Source: an uncultured Oscillospiraceae bacterium
GTDB taxonomy: Bacteria > Bacillota > Clostridia > UBA1381
Direction of reading: 5' to 3'
NCBI GenBank assembly: GCA_945876665.1
Contig: CAMCPC010000018.1
Span: 1 to 11,350 of the forward strand
DNA: 11,350 bases
Below, one piece after another: positions 1-6,190 of the stretch. Within the stretch, counting starts at the first letter, position 1. Each line of letters starts with the position of its first letter. The notes under the pieces are model-generated. The model was not told the DNA's origin and searched no databases. It worked only from the letters and a program-made list of their open reading frames with translations. A program made the translations under genes and the position numbers.

Positions 1-993
1 GCGCTTTTAGGCAATGACGGTCTGCTTGTCGCGAATGAAATTATAAAAAACCGCGCAAATATTCTCTCAGACAATATAGAGCGTTTCGGACTGACTAACA
101 CAGTAGTAACAAATGAAACACCGCAGAAGTTAGCAGAAAAATATCCTCATTTTTTCAATAAAATAATCGTTGATGCGCCATGCAGCGGCGAGGGAATGTT
201 CCGCAAGGAGCCGCAGGCAGTAGACGAATGGAGCATGGAGCATACCATTTCCTGCGGTACTCGTCAAAAGCACATACTTGACTGTGCGATGAAAATGCTC
301 AAAGGCGGCGGATATATAGTCTATTCCACCTGCACCTTTGCGCCGGAGGAAAATGAGCAGGTCTGCGCGTATATGCTTGAAAATTATAACGTTGAGCTTT
401 TTGAGCCGCTTAATCTTGATTTGCTTTCACGTGGCAAAATAGAATGGTCGCTGTCTGACTACGACATGGAAAAAACGCGCCGTATTTTCCCTCACAAAAA
501 CAAGGGCGAAGGTCATTTTGTGGCGCTGTTTCACAGTCTTGACAGTGAAGATTTTACAGAAATTAAAAAAACACATAAGACCGTCTGTGATGGTGAAAAG
601 CTGTACCGAGAATTTGAAAAGGAATTTTTAAATACCACTCTTGACGGAGAATTTTGCCTGTTCGGCGAAAATCTTTATCTTAAGCCGAAAAATATAAACA
701 TAGACAAAATCAAGGTTGTCCGCGCGGGACTTCATCTCGGAATATGCCGCAAAAACCGCTTTGATCCGTCACACGCACTGTGCCTTGCGCTTAAAAAAGA
801 GGATTTTAAAAATTCAATTGACTTTTCATGTGACAGTGAAATACTAAAAAAATACCTCATGGGTGAAACGATAGAATATGACAAAAAGGGCTGGTGTGCC
901 ATTACGGTAAACGGCTATCCCATTGGCTGGGGAAAAGCGTCAAACGGAATACTTAAAAATCATTTTCCGAAATATATGAGATTAAAAAAATAA
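1..993 (+). CDS. rsmF: RsmF/NOP2-Sun family rRNA cytosine-C5 methyltransferase, 3' part (5' end outside window)
   Basis: SAM-dependent enzyme that would methylate a cytosine C5 in 16S rRNA during ribosome assembly. The reading frame is open from base 1, so the N-terminal part and probably the first SAM-binding motifs lie outside the window; 330 residues remain. Visible motifs are DAPCSGEGMFRK (bases 172-207), which carries the motif IV cysteine, and STCTFAPEENE near bases 325-357, which carries the motif VI catalytic cysteine. This two-cysteine pair is typical of the Nop2/Sun family. The C-terminal part has RAGLHLGICRKNRFDPSHAL and GYPIGWGKASNGILKNHFPK, which match the PUA-like RNA-binding tail of RsmF-type proteins in Gram-positives. 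The 29-nt gap to the next gene suggests co-transcription. Family is secure; the exact target base is inferred. Related names in use are RsmF and YebU. Confidence 0.9.
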   Translation, partial: ALLGNDGLLVANEIIKNRANILSDNIERFGLTNTVVTNETPQKLAEKYPHFFNKIIVDAPCSGEGMFRKEPQAVDEWSMEHTISCGTRQKHILDCAMKMLKGGGYIVYSTCTFAPEENEQVCAYMLENYNVELFEPLNLDLLSRGKIEWSLSDYDMEKTRRIFPHKNKGEGHFVALFHSLDSEDFTEIKKTHKTVCDGEKLYREFEKEFLNTTLDGEFCLFGENLYLKPKNINIDKIKVVRAGLHLGICRKNRFDPSHALCLALKKEDFKNSIDFSCDSEILKKYLMGETIEYDKKGWCAITVNGYPIGWGKASNGILKNHFPKYMRLKK

Positions 994-1022
994 CTACTGC
1001 TATAGTAAAGGAGAAAAAACAA

Positions 1023-1373
1023 ATGAAGCTTTTTGAATCAGAACGAAAGGTTATGGACGTGCTGTGGCGCGATGGTGCCATAACGGCCGGAGAAATTTCA
1101 AAAATACTCGCCCTCGAAATTGGTTGGAACAGAAACACCACCTACACAATCATTAACAAGTGCATAGCCAAAGGCTACATATCAAGAGGTGAAAAGAAAT
1201 TCATATGTACTCCGATTTTGTCAAAAGAAGAAACCCGAAATGAAGAATTAACGGAAATCATGGAAAAATATTTTGACAACTCGCCCGTTAAACTTTTCAG
1301 CTCTCTTATAAAAACATCAAACAAACAAGAAATTAAAAAGATGAAAAAGATAATCAAAAATATGGATATATGA
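1023..1373 (+). CDS. BlaI/MecI/CopY-family winged-helix transcriptional repressor
   Basis: Small DNA-binding protein of 116 residues, close to the usual 120-130 of BlaI/MecI regulators. The N-terminal half fits the winged helix: LFESERKVMDVLWRDG begins it, ITAGEISKILA is the first part of the helix-turn-helix, and NRNTTYTIINKCIAKGYISR looks like recognition helix plus wing entry. GEKKFICTPILSKEE matches the wing and the start of the C-terminal dimerisation helices. AAAGGAG lies 9 nt before the ATG. No BlaR1/MecR1 sensor protease follows: the next gene is convergent beyond a terminator. It is therefore an orphan regulator as far as the window shows, probably co-transcribed with the upstream methyltransferase gene. 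Its target operator is unknown. Known relatives control beta-lactamase, mecA, copper ATPase or other genes, and a resistance role should not be assumed. Confidence 0.88.
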   Translation: MKLFESERKVMDVLWRDGAITAGEISKILALEIGWNRNTTYTIINKCIAKGYISRGEKKFICTPILSKEETRNEELTEIMEKYFDNSPVKLFSSLIKTSNKQEIKKMKKIIKNMDI

Positions 1374-1403
1374 AAAATGACTGCCTTTTCGGCAGTCATT
1401 TTT
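1373..1403. terminator. Bidirectional Rho-independent terminator shared by convergent genes
   Basis: A perfect 13-bp stem, AAAAATGACTGCC (1373-1385) with GGCAGTCATTTTT (1391-1403), closes a 5-nt loop TTTTC. The GC-rich core flanked by A and T runs gives a U-tract on both strands. It serves the BlaI-type gene on the plus strand (its stop overlaps the first base) and the stalk-protein gene on the minus strand (its stop is 8 nt away). Confidence 0.9.
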
Positions 1404-1411
1404 ACTGAATA

Positions 1412-2530
1412 TTAATCATTTACTATTTCAATATTTTCAGCGGCTTCAAGAACCTCTGTGAAATATTCAACAGGAACATATGTAAGGTCGTCCTTTATTT
1501 CAGGCGCAGCCTTTAATTCAACAGGCATCATTTTACCCTTTACATAGCTGTTTTCTCCAATCTTAAGACTGTACATACCGCCGTTAAGAATAACTGCTCT
1601 CAAATTACCGTCCCACTCAACTGTAAAACCAAGCTCCTCGGCAATTTCTCTCAAAGGAACCATAAGAACATCGTCCTTTGAATATATATTTGTAACCGTC
1701 TTATTTCCTACAACAACTGCTGTTGCTGAACTGATTTCCGGTGTTTCCACAGGAGCAGGAGTAGGAGTTTCAGCCGTTACATTCTGTGCATCAGCAATCT
1801 GTGCAAGCGCTGTCTCATTCTCGCCAAGAACAACTACCTTTTCCGGAGTTGTCTGAGCCGGAATACTTCTTGTTGTTATTGTATAGAATACAACAAGGTC
1901 TTTGTTCGCAAGTTCATCTGCCTTTACTTCCTTGCCGTCCTTATCAACGATTTTTGTTGTTTCACCAATATTAAGTACAAGTGAATTTACAGCGTTTATA
2001 AGTCTTTCACCGTCTGCAATATATGTATCAACATTAACAGAGCCTATTTCTTCTCCGTCATTTATGATAATAACATCAGCCTGATACTGCGGAGGCATAA
2101 TAAGCGGAGCAGGTGAATATGAGTTTGTGAATACTGTTATGTCAGCATCCTTTTCAATATCCTTTACTTCCTTCTTTTCACCCTTTGAGTTAAATACAAG
2201 AGTGTTTTCCAAAATTGTATAATTTACTGTGTTTTCAGGATTTTCTGCGTCCTCTTTGTTAAGAGTTGTCGCTATTTTTCCCTCGCCAACCTCTGTAACT
2301 GTTACAGTGTTTGATATGTAGCTCGGAATTGAAACAGGCGCGCCGATATTCTCGCCTTCTTCAGATACAGGCATTACATATTTTTCATCATCTTCAGGAG
2401 CAGCAGTCTGTGTTGCTGTAACCTCCTGAGCCTCAGTTAAATCTGTCATTGGTATTTCGTCGGCAAATGCCGCTGTTGATGAGGCAAGTATTGCAACTGC
2501 CGCCATCAGTGTAATTAAGTTCTTTTTCAT
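1412..2530 (-). CDS. Secreted protein with C-terminal copper-amine-oxidase-like stalk domain
   Basis: 372 residues from the chosen ATG at 2530, which has GGGAGA about 8 nt upstream and starts directly with a signal peptide (MKKN, then a hydrophobic stretch, then AFA|DE near residue 23). An upstream in-frame start at 2587 would add 19 charged residues before the signal and is unlikely. Residues about 24-60 are acidic, Thr/Ala-rich linker. Residues about 70-240 hold two similar beta-rich units (about 104-157 and 184-236). Residues about 253-264 are a Pro/Thr linker. Residues about 268-369 match the copper amine oxidase N-terminal-like domain (PF07833 type), with VPLREIAEELGFTVEWDG and TYVPVEYFTEVL as hallmarks. 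Despite the name, this domain is not an oxidase; it is a common surface or stalk module in Clostridia. No LPXTG anchor or SLH domain is visible. Function unknown; probably exported and cell-envelope associated. Confidence 0.85.
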   Translation of the reverse strand: MKKNLITLMAAVAILASSTAAFADEIPMTDLTEAQEVTATQTAAPEDDEKYVMPVSEEGENIGAPVSIPSYISNTVTVTEVGEGKIATTLNKEDAENPENTVNYTILENTLVFNSKGEKKEVKDIEKDADITVFTNSYSPAPLIMPPQYQADVIIINDGEEIGSVNVDTYIADGERLINAVNSLVLNIGETTKIVDKDGKEVKADELANKDLVVFYTITTRSIPAQTTPEKVVVLGENETALAQIADAQNVTAETPTPAPVETPEISSATAVVVGNKTVTNIYSKDDVLMVPLREIAEELGFTVEWDGNLRAVILNGGMYSLKIGENSYVKGKMMPVELKAAPEIKDDLTYVPVEYFTEVLEAAENIEIVND

Positions 2531-2598
2531 TTCATTCTTCTCCCTTTTATTTTTTTGGTAATTACCTTTACATATTATTAGACGCATATAACTCTATT

Positions 2599-2634
2599 TT
2601 TGTTCCAAAAAATTATGAATTTTTTTTGAACAAA
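2599..2634. repeat. Imperfect palindrome in the divergent promoter region
   Basis: Within the 167-nt gap between the stalk gene and the lipoprotein gene, TTTGTTC (2599-2605) is mirrored by GAACAAA (2628-2634). Between them A-rich and T-rich arms (AAAAAATT, 2607-2614; AATTTTTTTT, 2618-2627) flank ATG. The arms pair along almost their whole length, with one extra C on the left. It could be an operator for the divergent genes or a cruciform-prone AT tract. Function is inferred from position only. Confidence 0.55.
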
Positions 2635-2654
2635 CTCATAAAACAAAAAATAAT
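2626..2654 (+). promoter_or_regulatory. Candidate promoter for the lipoprotein gene
   Basis: TTGAAC (2626-2631), a 17-nt spacer and AATAAT (2649-2654) resemble a housekeeping sigma promoter, about 43 nt before the ATG. The -35 element overlaps the right arm of the palindrome. The region is very AT-rich, so chance matches are likely. Confidence 0.4.
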
Positions 2655-2697
2655 GATAATAATAACTGTGTATCAATAAAAATTGGAGGAAATAAAT

Positions 2698-3045
2698 ATG
2701 AAAGGCATAAAATTAATTCTATTATCTGCAATTGTTACCGCAATGCTTACATCATGCGGCATGAACAATTCAAACACAAACAACGCCTCACCTGCTCCAA
2801 ATGAAACAAATTCAGGAAATGTAAGCAATACAAATAACGGAAGTGTTTCAAATGATGTAAATGACGCAGGCAACAGCGCGGGCAATGCCGTAAAAGATGT
2901 AGGCGAAGGAGCAGGCAACGCTGTAAAAGATGTCGGCGATGCAGCAGGTGACGTTGTTGAAGGCGTAGGTGATGCAGCAGGCGACGTTACAAGAGGTGTA
3001 GGCGATGCTGTCGGCACAAACGACGCTAATAATAACGGAAGATAA
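2698..3045 (+). CDS. Small lipoprotein with tandem 11-residue repeats
   Basis: 115 residues. The ATG at 2698 is chosen because GGAGG (2685-2689) lies 8 nt upstream; the in-frame TTG at 2683 lies inside that SD site. Residues 1-20 form a lipoprotein signal: a lysine, a hydrophobic stretch and the lipobox L-T-S-C with Cys20 as the lipidated residue. Residues 21-50 are an Asn/Ser/Thr-rich, low-complexity spacer. Residues 51-105 are five 11-residue units, the first degenerate, with the pattern G-[ND]-x-V-x-x-V-G-[DE]-[AG]-A. The tail is Asn-rich and ends NNNGR. It should be anchored on the outer face of the cytoplasmic membrane. No enzyme motif is present. Size, lipobox and glycine-rich pattern loosely recall entericidin-like small lipoproteins, but homology is not claimed. 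It is monocistronic, with its own terminator, and divergent from the stalk-protein gene. Confidence 0.85.
   Translation: MKGIKLILLSAIVTAMLTSCGMNNSNTNNASPAPNETNSGNVSNTNNGSVSNDVNDAGNSAGNAVKDVGEGAGNAVKDVGDAAGDVVEGVGDAAGDVTRGVGDAVGTNDANNNGR
2848..3012 (+). repeat. Five tandem 33-bp units encoding 11-residue repeats
   Basis: Units start at 2848 (degenerate), 2881, 2914, 2947 and 2980, each exactly 33 bp. Protein units are SNDVNDAGNSA, GNAVKDVGEGA, GNAVKDVGDAA, GDVVEGVGDAA and GDVTRGVGDAV. The last four are clearly related. Codons differ between units (for example GCC/GCT and GTA/GTC), so the repeat has aged at DNA level while the protein period is kept. Confidence 0.85.
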
Positions 3046-3057
3046 ATTTTTCTTGCG

Positions 3058-3090
3058 GGGCTGTATTAACAGCCCTATTTTATTTTTAAT
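3058..3090 (+). terminator. Rho-independent terminator after the lipoprotein gene
   Basis: GGGCTGT (3058-3064) pairs with ACAGCCC (3069-3075) around the loop ATTA, followed by a T-rich tract TATTTTATTTTTAAT. It begins 12 nt after the lipoprotein stop codon and separates that gene from the next promoter. Confidence 0.85.
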
Positions 3091-3096
3091 ATATTC

Positions 3097-3125
3097 TTGA
3101 CAATCATCATATAAAGAGATAAAAT
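3097..3125 (+). promoter_or_regulatory. Strong housekeeping-type promoter for the beta-propeller gene
   Basis: TTGACA (3097-3102), a 17-nt spacer and TAAAAT (3120-3125): a perfect -35 and a one-mismatch -10 at optimal spacing, 31 nt before the start codon. It is placed directly after the preceding terminator. Confidence 0.8.
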
Positions 3126-3156
3126 TTTTTTATACCATACAAAGGAGATTTTCATT

Positions 3157-4242
3157 ATGAGAATAACAAAAATATCTGACGGAAGCTATTCCACTCTTCT
3201 CGGAATGAACGGCGGAATGGTGGAAAGTCCCGATGGAAAACAAATTATATATGCGCGCAAGGCGGACCTTGAAAAAAGTGAAACGGAAATTTTTATTTGC
3301 AGCAGTGACCTTACAAATCACCGCAAAATATTTGAAGTAAACTGCGGCAACCATAACGGTCCTTCAGCTACTTTTATAACAAACAGTCTTGTCGTATTCC
3401 GCGACAGTATCGACAATCTGCCCGTATTCCGAATTATGGATACAGACACAGGCGAAGTAAAATACAAAATCTGCGCTAAGGAAAGCCACTGCGCGGAAAA
3501 TGGAAAATATCCCTTTTCTGTTTCAGAGGAATTTCTTGACAAAAATCCCGATTATCCCGAAATTAACAAATGCGGAATTTACATACTTGACGTTTTAAGT
3601 GGTAAAATTACCTTAGCAGCAACCGAAGATGATATTCTTGATATGGTGCGTTCACACAATCTTACGCCAAACGAATATACCGCATCTGTCAGCCATGTAC
3701 AGCTTAATCCGTCAGCCACAGCAGTTATGATGCGTCTTGGAGTCAAGGACTGTCCCGTATTCGGTGCGCTCGGCTGTATTGACCTTGACACCGGAAAAAC
3801 ACACGTTATCCCCGACAAGCCTGTTCATCAGCTATGGTTTGACGATGAAACATACATGGCAACGCGTCAGTTCAATCAGGGCAGACATATTGAAATGGAA
3901 ACAAGCTACATTGCGCGTTTTTCAAAGGACGGCGAAGAAATAGAGGTACTCGGCGGCATATCAAACCATATGGACGCGAACAAGGACAGAACACTTTTCA
4001 CAGGCGACCGCTGTTATCCCTATTTTTCGCCGAATGTGTATCTTTACAGGCGCGGCGACAAAAATCCGATAGCAACATTTGAAATACCGCAGGACGAATA
4101 CACCACATGGAAGCTGCAGGTACACCCAAACCCGTCATTTTCGCGTGACGGAAAAAGGCTTTATTTCAACAGACAATTAAAGTCCGAAAACGGCAGATAT
4201 AAAACGGAGGCAGTTTTTGCCGATATATCTGAATTTATATGA
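3157..4242 (+). CDS. Cytosolic beta-propeller protein, oligogalacturonate-lyase-like (tentative)
   Basis: 361 residues. AAAGGAG lies 9 nt before the ATG. There is no signal peptide or membrane segment, so it should be cytosolic. Repeated propeller-blade signatures are visible: ESPDGKQIIYAR (residues 23-34), FRIMDTDTGEVKY (91-103), IYILDVLSGKITL (141-153), LNPSATAVMMRLG (183-195), GCIDLDTGKTHVI (206-218) and PSFSRDGKRLYFN (326-338). These recall TolB/WD40-like blades. Overall order, with NHNGPS, SHVQLNP, a histidine before a blade (SNHMDANKD) and QVHPNPSFSRDGK, resembles the oligogalacturonate lyase family (PF14583 type), which cleaves short pectin oligomers using a Mn-binding histidine cluster. 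Here the motif expected as HPHPSF reads HPNPSF, so one ligand may be changed and activity is uncertain. Alternatives are a non-catalytic propeller or a different sugar-acid enzyme. It is a single-gene unit with its own promoter. Confidence 0.6.
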   Translation: MRITKISDGSYSTLLGMNGGMVESPDGKQIIYARKADLEKSETEIFICSSDLTNHRKIFEVNCGNHNGPSATFITNSLVVFRDSIDNLPVFRIMDTDTGEVKYKICAKESHCAENGKYPFSVSEEFLDKNPDYPEINKCGIYILDVLSGKITLAATEDDILDMVRSHNLTPNEYTASVSHVQLNPSATAVMMRLGVKDCPVFGALGCIDLDTGKTHVIPDKPVHQLWFDDETYMATRQFNQGRHIEMETSYIARFSKDGEEIEVLGGISNHMDANKDRTLFTGDRCYPYFSPNVYLYRRGDKNPIATFEIPQDEYTTWKLQVHPNPSFSRDGKRLYFNRQLKSENGRYKTEAVFADISEFI

Positions 4243-4249
4243 AATTAGC

Positions 4250-4278
4250 TTGCAAAAACAACCCTTTTTTGCTATACT
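4250..4278 (+). promoter_or_regulatory. Extended -10 promoter of the aromatic operon
   Basis: TTGCAA (4250-4255), a 17-nt spacer and TATACT (4273-4278), with TGC directly before the -10 as an extended element. The predicted transcript start is near 4285, leaving a leader of about 30 nt, too short for a T-box or leader-peptide attenuator. GCAAAAA (4252-4258) and TTTTTGC (4266-4272) form an inverted repeat between the two promoter elements that could be an operator or a weak hairpin. Confidence 0.75.
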
Positions 4279-4315
4279 ATATATACTACATAACAAAGAA
4301 AGAATGTGAATAAAT

Positions 4316-5335
4316 ATGATTATTATCATGAAGGATTCCGCGTCGGCAAAGGAAATTGACAGCGTTGAAAAGCTGCTTGCCGAGTTCGGATTTCAGACAC
4401 ACCCTATTTACGGTGAAAAAAAGACAGTTATCGGCGCAATAGGCGATAAGCGTCTTTTGAGCATGAACCAGATTTTAACAATGGACGGCGTTGAAAACGT
4501 TGTACCTATTATGAAGCCCTACAAGCTTGCTTCGAAGGAGCTTCACAAGGAACAGTCAGTAATAGACATTGGTCACGGCGTAACAGTCGGCGGAAATAAG
4601 CTTGCAGTTTTTGCGGGTCCGTGCGCCATTGAAAGTCAGGAACAGTTTACAATGGTATCCGCCGCTGTAAAAGACGCGGGTGCAAACATCTTAAGAGGCG
4701 GAGCGTTCAAGCCGCGTTCATCTCCATATTCATTTCAGGGTCTTGAGGGTGACGGTCTTAAGATAATGTACAACAGCGGCAAAGAGCTTGGTATGCCTAT
4801 CTGTACAGAGGTTCTTGACACAAGAGATGTTGAGCTTGTAGCAAAATATGCTGACGTTATGCAGATCGGCGCGAGAAATATGCAGAACTTCAAGCTTCTG
4901 CGCGAGGTTGGAAAATGCAACAAGCCGATACTTTTAAAGCGCGGTCTTGCGTGTACAATAGAAGAATGGCTTATGGCGGCTGAATACATAATGTCAGAGG
5001 GTAACGAAAACGTAATCCTTTGCGAAAGAGGTATCAGAACATACGAAACAGCAACGAGAAACACCTTTGATTTAAGCGCGATACCTGTTACAAAGGAGCT
5101 TTCTCATCTTCCTATAATAGCAGACCCAAGCCATGCGACAGGAACATATAAATACGTTCCGGCAGTTGCAAAGGGCGCAATAGCCGCAGGTGCGGACGGT
5201 CTTATGATTGAGGTGCACAACTGCCCCGAAAAGGCGGCGTCAGACGGTGCGCAGTCACTTACACCGGAAAACTTTGCAAAGCTTATGAAGGAGCTTGACC
5301 CAATTGCAAAAGCTGTAAATAAAACTTTATTATAA
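4316..5335 (+). CDS. aroF: 3-deoxy-7-phosphoheptulonate (DAHP) synthase, type I beta
   Basis: Condenses phosphoenolpyruvate and erythrose 4-phosphate to DAHP, the first step of the shikimate pathway, in the cytosol. 339 residues, the full length of the Thermotoga-type enzyme. Residues 1 to about 65 form the ferredoxin-like regulatory domain (MIIIMKDSA... VENVVPIMKPYKLAS), which in relatives mediates feedback inhibition by aromatic amino acids. The rest is the catalytic barrel: GPCAIES (101-107), RGGAFKPRSSPYSFQG, QIGARNMQNF, KRGLACTIEEWL, ADPSHATG and MIEVHNCPEKAASDGAQSL. Expected metal ligands are present: Cys103, His273, Glu299 and Asp310. No chorismate mutase domain is fused. The start at 4316 has only a weak purine-rich SD, but the encoded N-terminus matches the family; Met5 lacks any SD. 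The stop codon overlaps the SD of the next gene, so the two are co-transcribed. The name aroF is by function; other schemes use aroA or aroG. Confidence 0.95.
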   Translation: MIIIMKDSASAKEIDSVEKLLAEFGFQTHPIYGEKKTVIGAIGDKRLLSMNQILTMDGVENVVPIMKPYKLASKELHKEQSVIDIGHGVTVGGNKLAVFAGPCAIESQEQFTMVSAAVKDAGANILRGGAFKPRSSPYSFQGLEGDGLKIMYNSGKELGMPICTEVLDTRDVELVAKYADVMQIGARNMQNFKLLREVGKCNKPILLKRGLACTIEEWLMAAEYIMSEGNENVILCERGIRTYETATRNTFDLSAIPVTKELSHLPIIADPSHATGTYKYVPAVAKGAIAAGADGLMIEVHNCPEKAASDGAQSLTPENFAKLMKELDPIAKAVNKTLL

Positions 5336-5347
5336 GGAATAAAAAAT

Positions 5348-6160
5348 ATGTTAGGTTATCTTGGTCCCAGCGGGACATTCTCACATCAGGCGGCAATGGA
5401 ATGGTCGCAGGGTAAGGAAGAAATAAAGGAATTTTCAACCATCTATTCCGCTATACTTGCGGTTGATAAGGGGAAAATAGACAGAGCAATTGTCCCGATA
5501 GAAAATTCCATAGAGGGAAGCATAAACACAACCCTTGACGCGCTTGCTTTTGACGTTGACCTCTATATAACAGGCGAATACATACTTCACATAAGTGAAA
5601 ACCTTATGGTTAAAAAGGGTACAAAAAAAGAAGATATAAAAATTATAACATCTCACCCACAGCCAATAGGTCAATGCTCCAGACTTCTGTCAAATGAATT
5701 TGCGGACACAAAGATTGAATTTTCAGACTCAACCGCAGCAGCCGCAAAGCGCGTTGTGGAATCGGACGGTTCAATAGCTTGTATAGGCTCGCCGAACAGC
5801 GCGGAATTATACGACCTTGATATACTATACGCGGATTGCGGTGACGATACAAACAATTCGACACGATTTGTTATAATTGAGAAAAAACCGAATACAGAGG
5901 TTACGGGACATGACAAGAGTTCTATCGTATTTACTGTTGACAACAAGCCGGGCAGTCTTTACAATGCCATTGAGCTTTTTGCAAAATCAAACATAAATAT
6001 GATTAAAATTGAGTCCCGTCCGATGAAAGACGAGCTTGGAAAATATATATTCTTTATTGATATAGAAGGAAATATTGACAACGCAACAATTTATTTTTCG
6101 CTCGACAAGGTAAGACAGAATACTCCGTTTTACAAATTTCTCGGTTCTTACAAATACTAA
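5348..6160 (+). CDS. pheA: Prephenate dehydratase with C-terminal ACT domain
   Basis: Converts prephenate to phenylpyruvate in the phenylalanine branch. 270 residues, typical of the monofunctional Gram-positive enzyme without a chorismate mutase domain. The catalytic part starts with GYLGPSGTFSHQAA (residues 3-16) and includes VPIENSIEGSINTTLD (49-64), SHPQPIGQC (102-110) and the NSTRF signature (170-174), whose Thr-Arg-Phe is catalytic in relatives. The ACT domain begins near residue 191: DNKPGSLYNAIELF and IESRPMKDELGKYIFFID (222-239). GSLY and ESRP correspond to the GALV and ESRP motifs that bind phenylalanine, so feedback inhibition by Phe is likely retained. SD AAGGA (5334-5338) overlaps the upstream stop codon, leaving a 12-nt gap and implying a tight operon with DAHP synthase. 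No tyrA or aroC follows. Confidence 0.96.
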   Translation: MLGYLGPSGTFSHQAAMEWSQGKEEIKEFSTIYSAILAVDKGKIDRAIVPIENSIEGSINTTLDALAFDVDLYITGEYILHISENLMVKKGTKKEDIKIITSHPQPIGQCSRLLSNEFADTKIEFSDSTAAAAKRVVESDGSIACIGSPNSAELYDLDILYADCGDDTNNSTRFVIIEKKPNTEVTGHDKSSIVFTVDNKPGSLYNAIELFAKSNINMIKIESRPMKDELGKYIFFIDIEGNIDNATIYFSLDKVRQNTPFYKFLGSYKY

Positions 6161-6190
6161 AAAATGGCGGAATTAATTTCCGCCATTTTT
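6160..6190. terminator. Bidirectional terminator whose loop holds a stop codon
   Basis: AAAAATGGCGGAA (6160-6172) pairs with TTCCGCCATTTTT (6178-6190) around the 5-nt loop TTAAT, giving a perfect 13-bp stem with A and T flanks. It ends pheA on the plus strand and the helicase-loader operon on the minus strand. The minus-strand stop codon (6173-6175) lies in the loop, so one stem arm also codes for the last residues of the loader. Confidence 0.92.

Noticed and set aside
996..1006. Extended -10-like TGCTATAGT just before the BlaI-type gene.
   Set aside because: The -35 position has no match, and transcription would begin at or past the SD site, leaving the message without it; co-transcription with the upstream gene is more likely.
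2531..2587. A longer start for the stalk protein at 2587.
   Set aside because: It would put 19 charged residues before a clear signal peptide; the ATG at 2530 has a good SD.
2673..3017. A 114-residue Pro/Ala/Ser/Thr-rich reading frame on the minus strand opposite the lipoprotein gene.
   Set aside because: It is the antisense shadow of the 33-bp repeats, has no usable SD site, and the plus-strand frame has SD, lipobox and terminator.
4285..4315. Leader attenuator or T-box before the aromatic operon.
   Set aside because: The predicted leader is about 30 nt with no T-box motif, no leader peptide rich in aromatic codons and no terminator.
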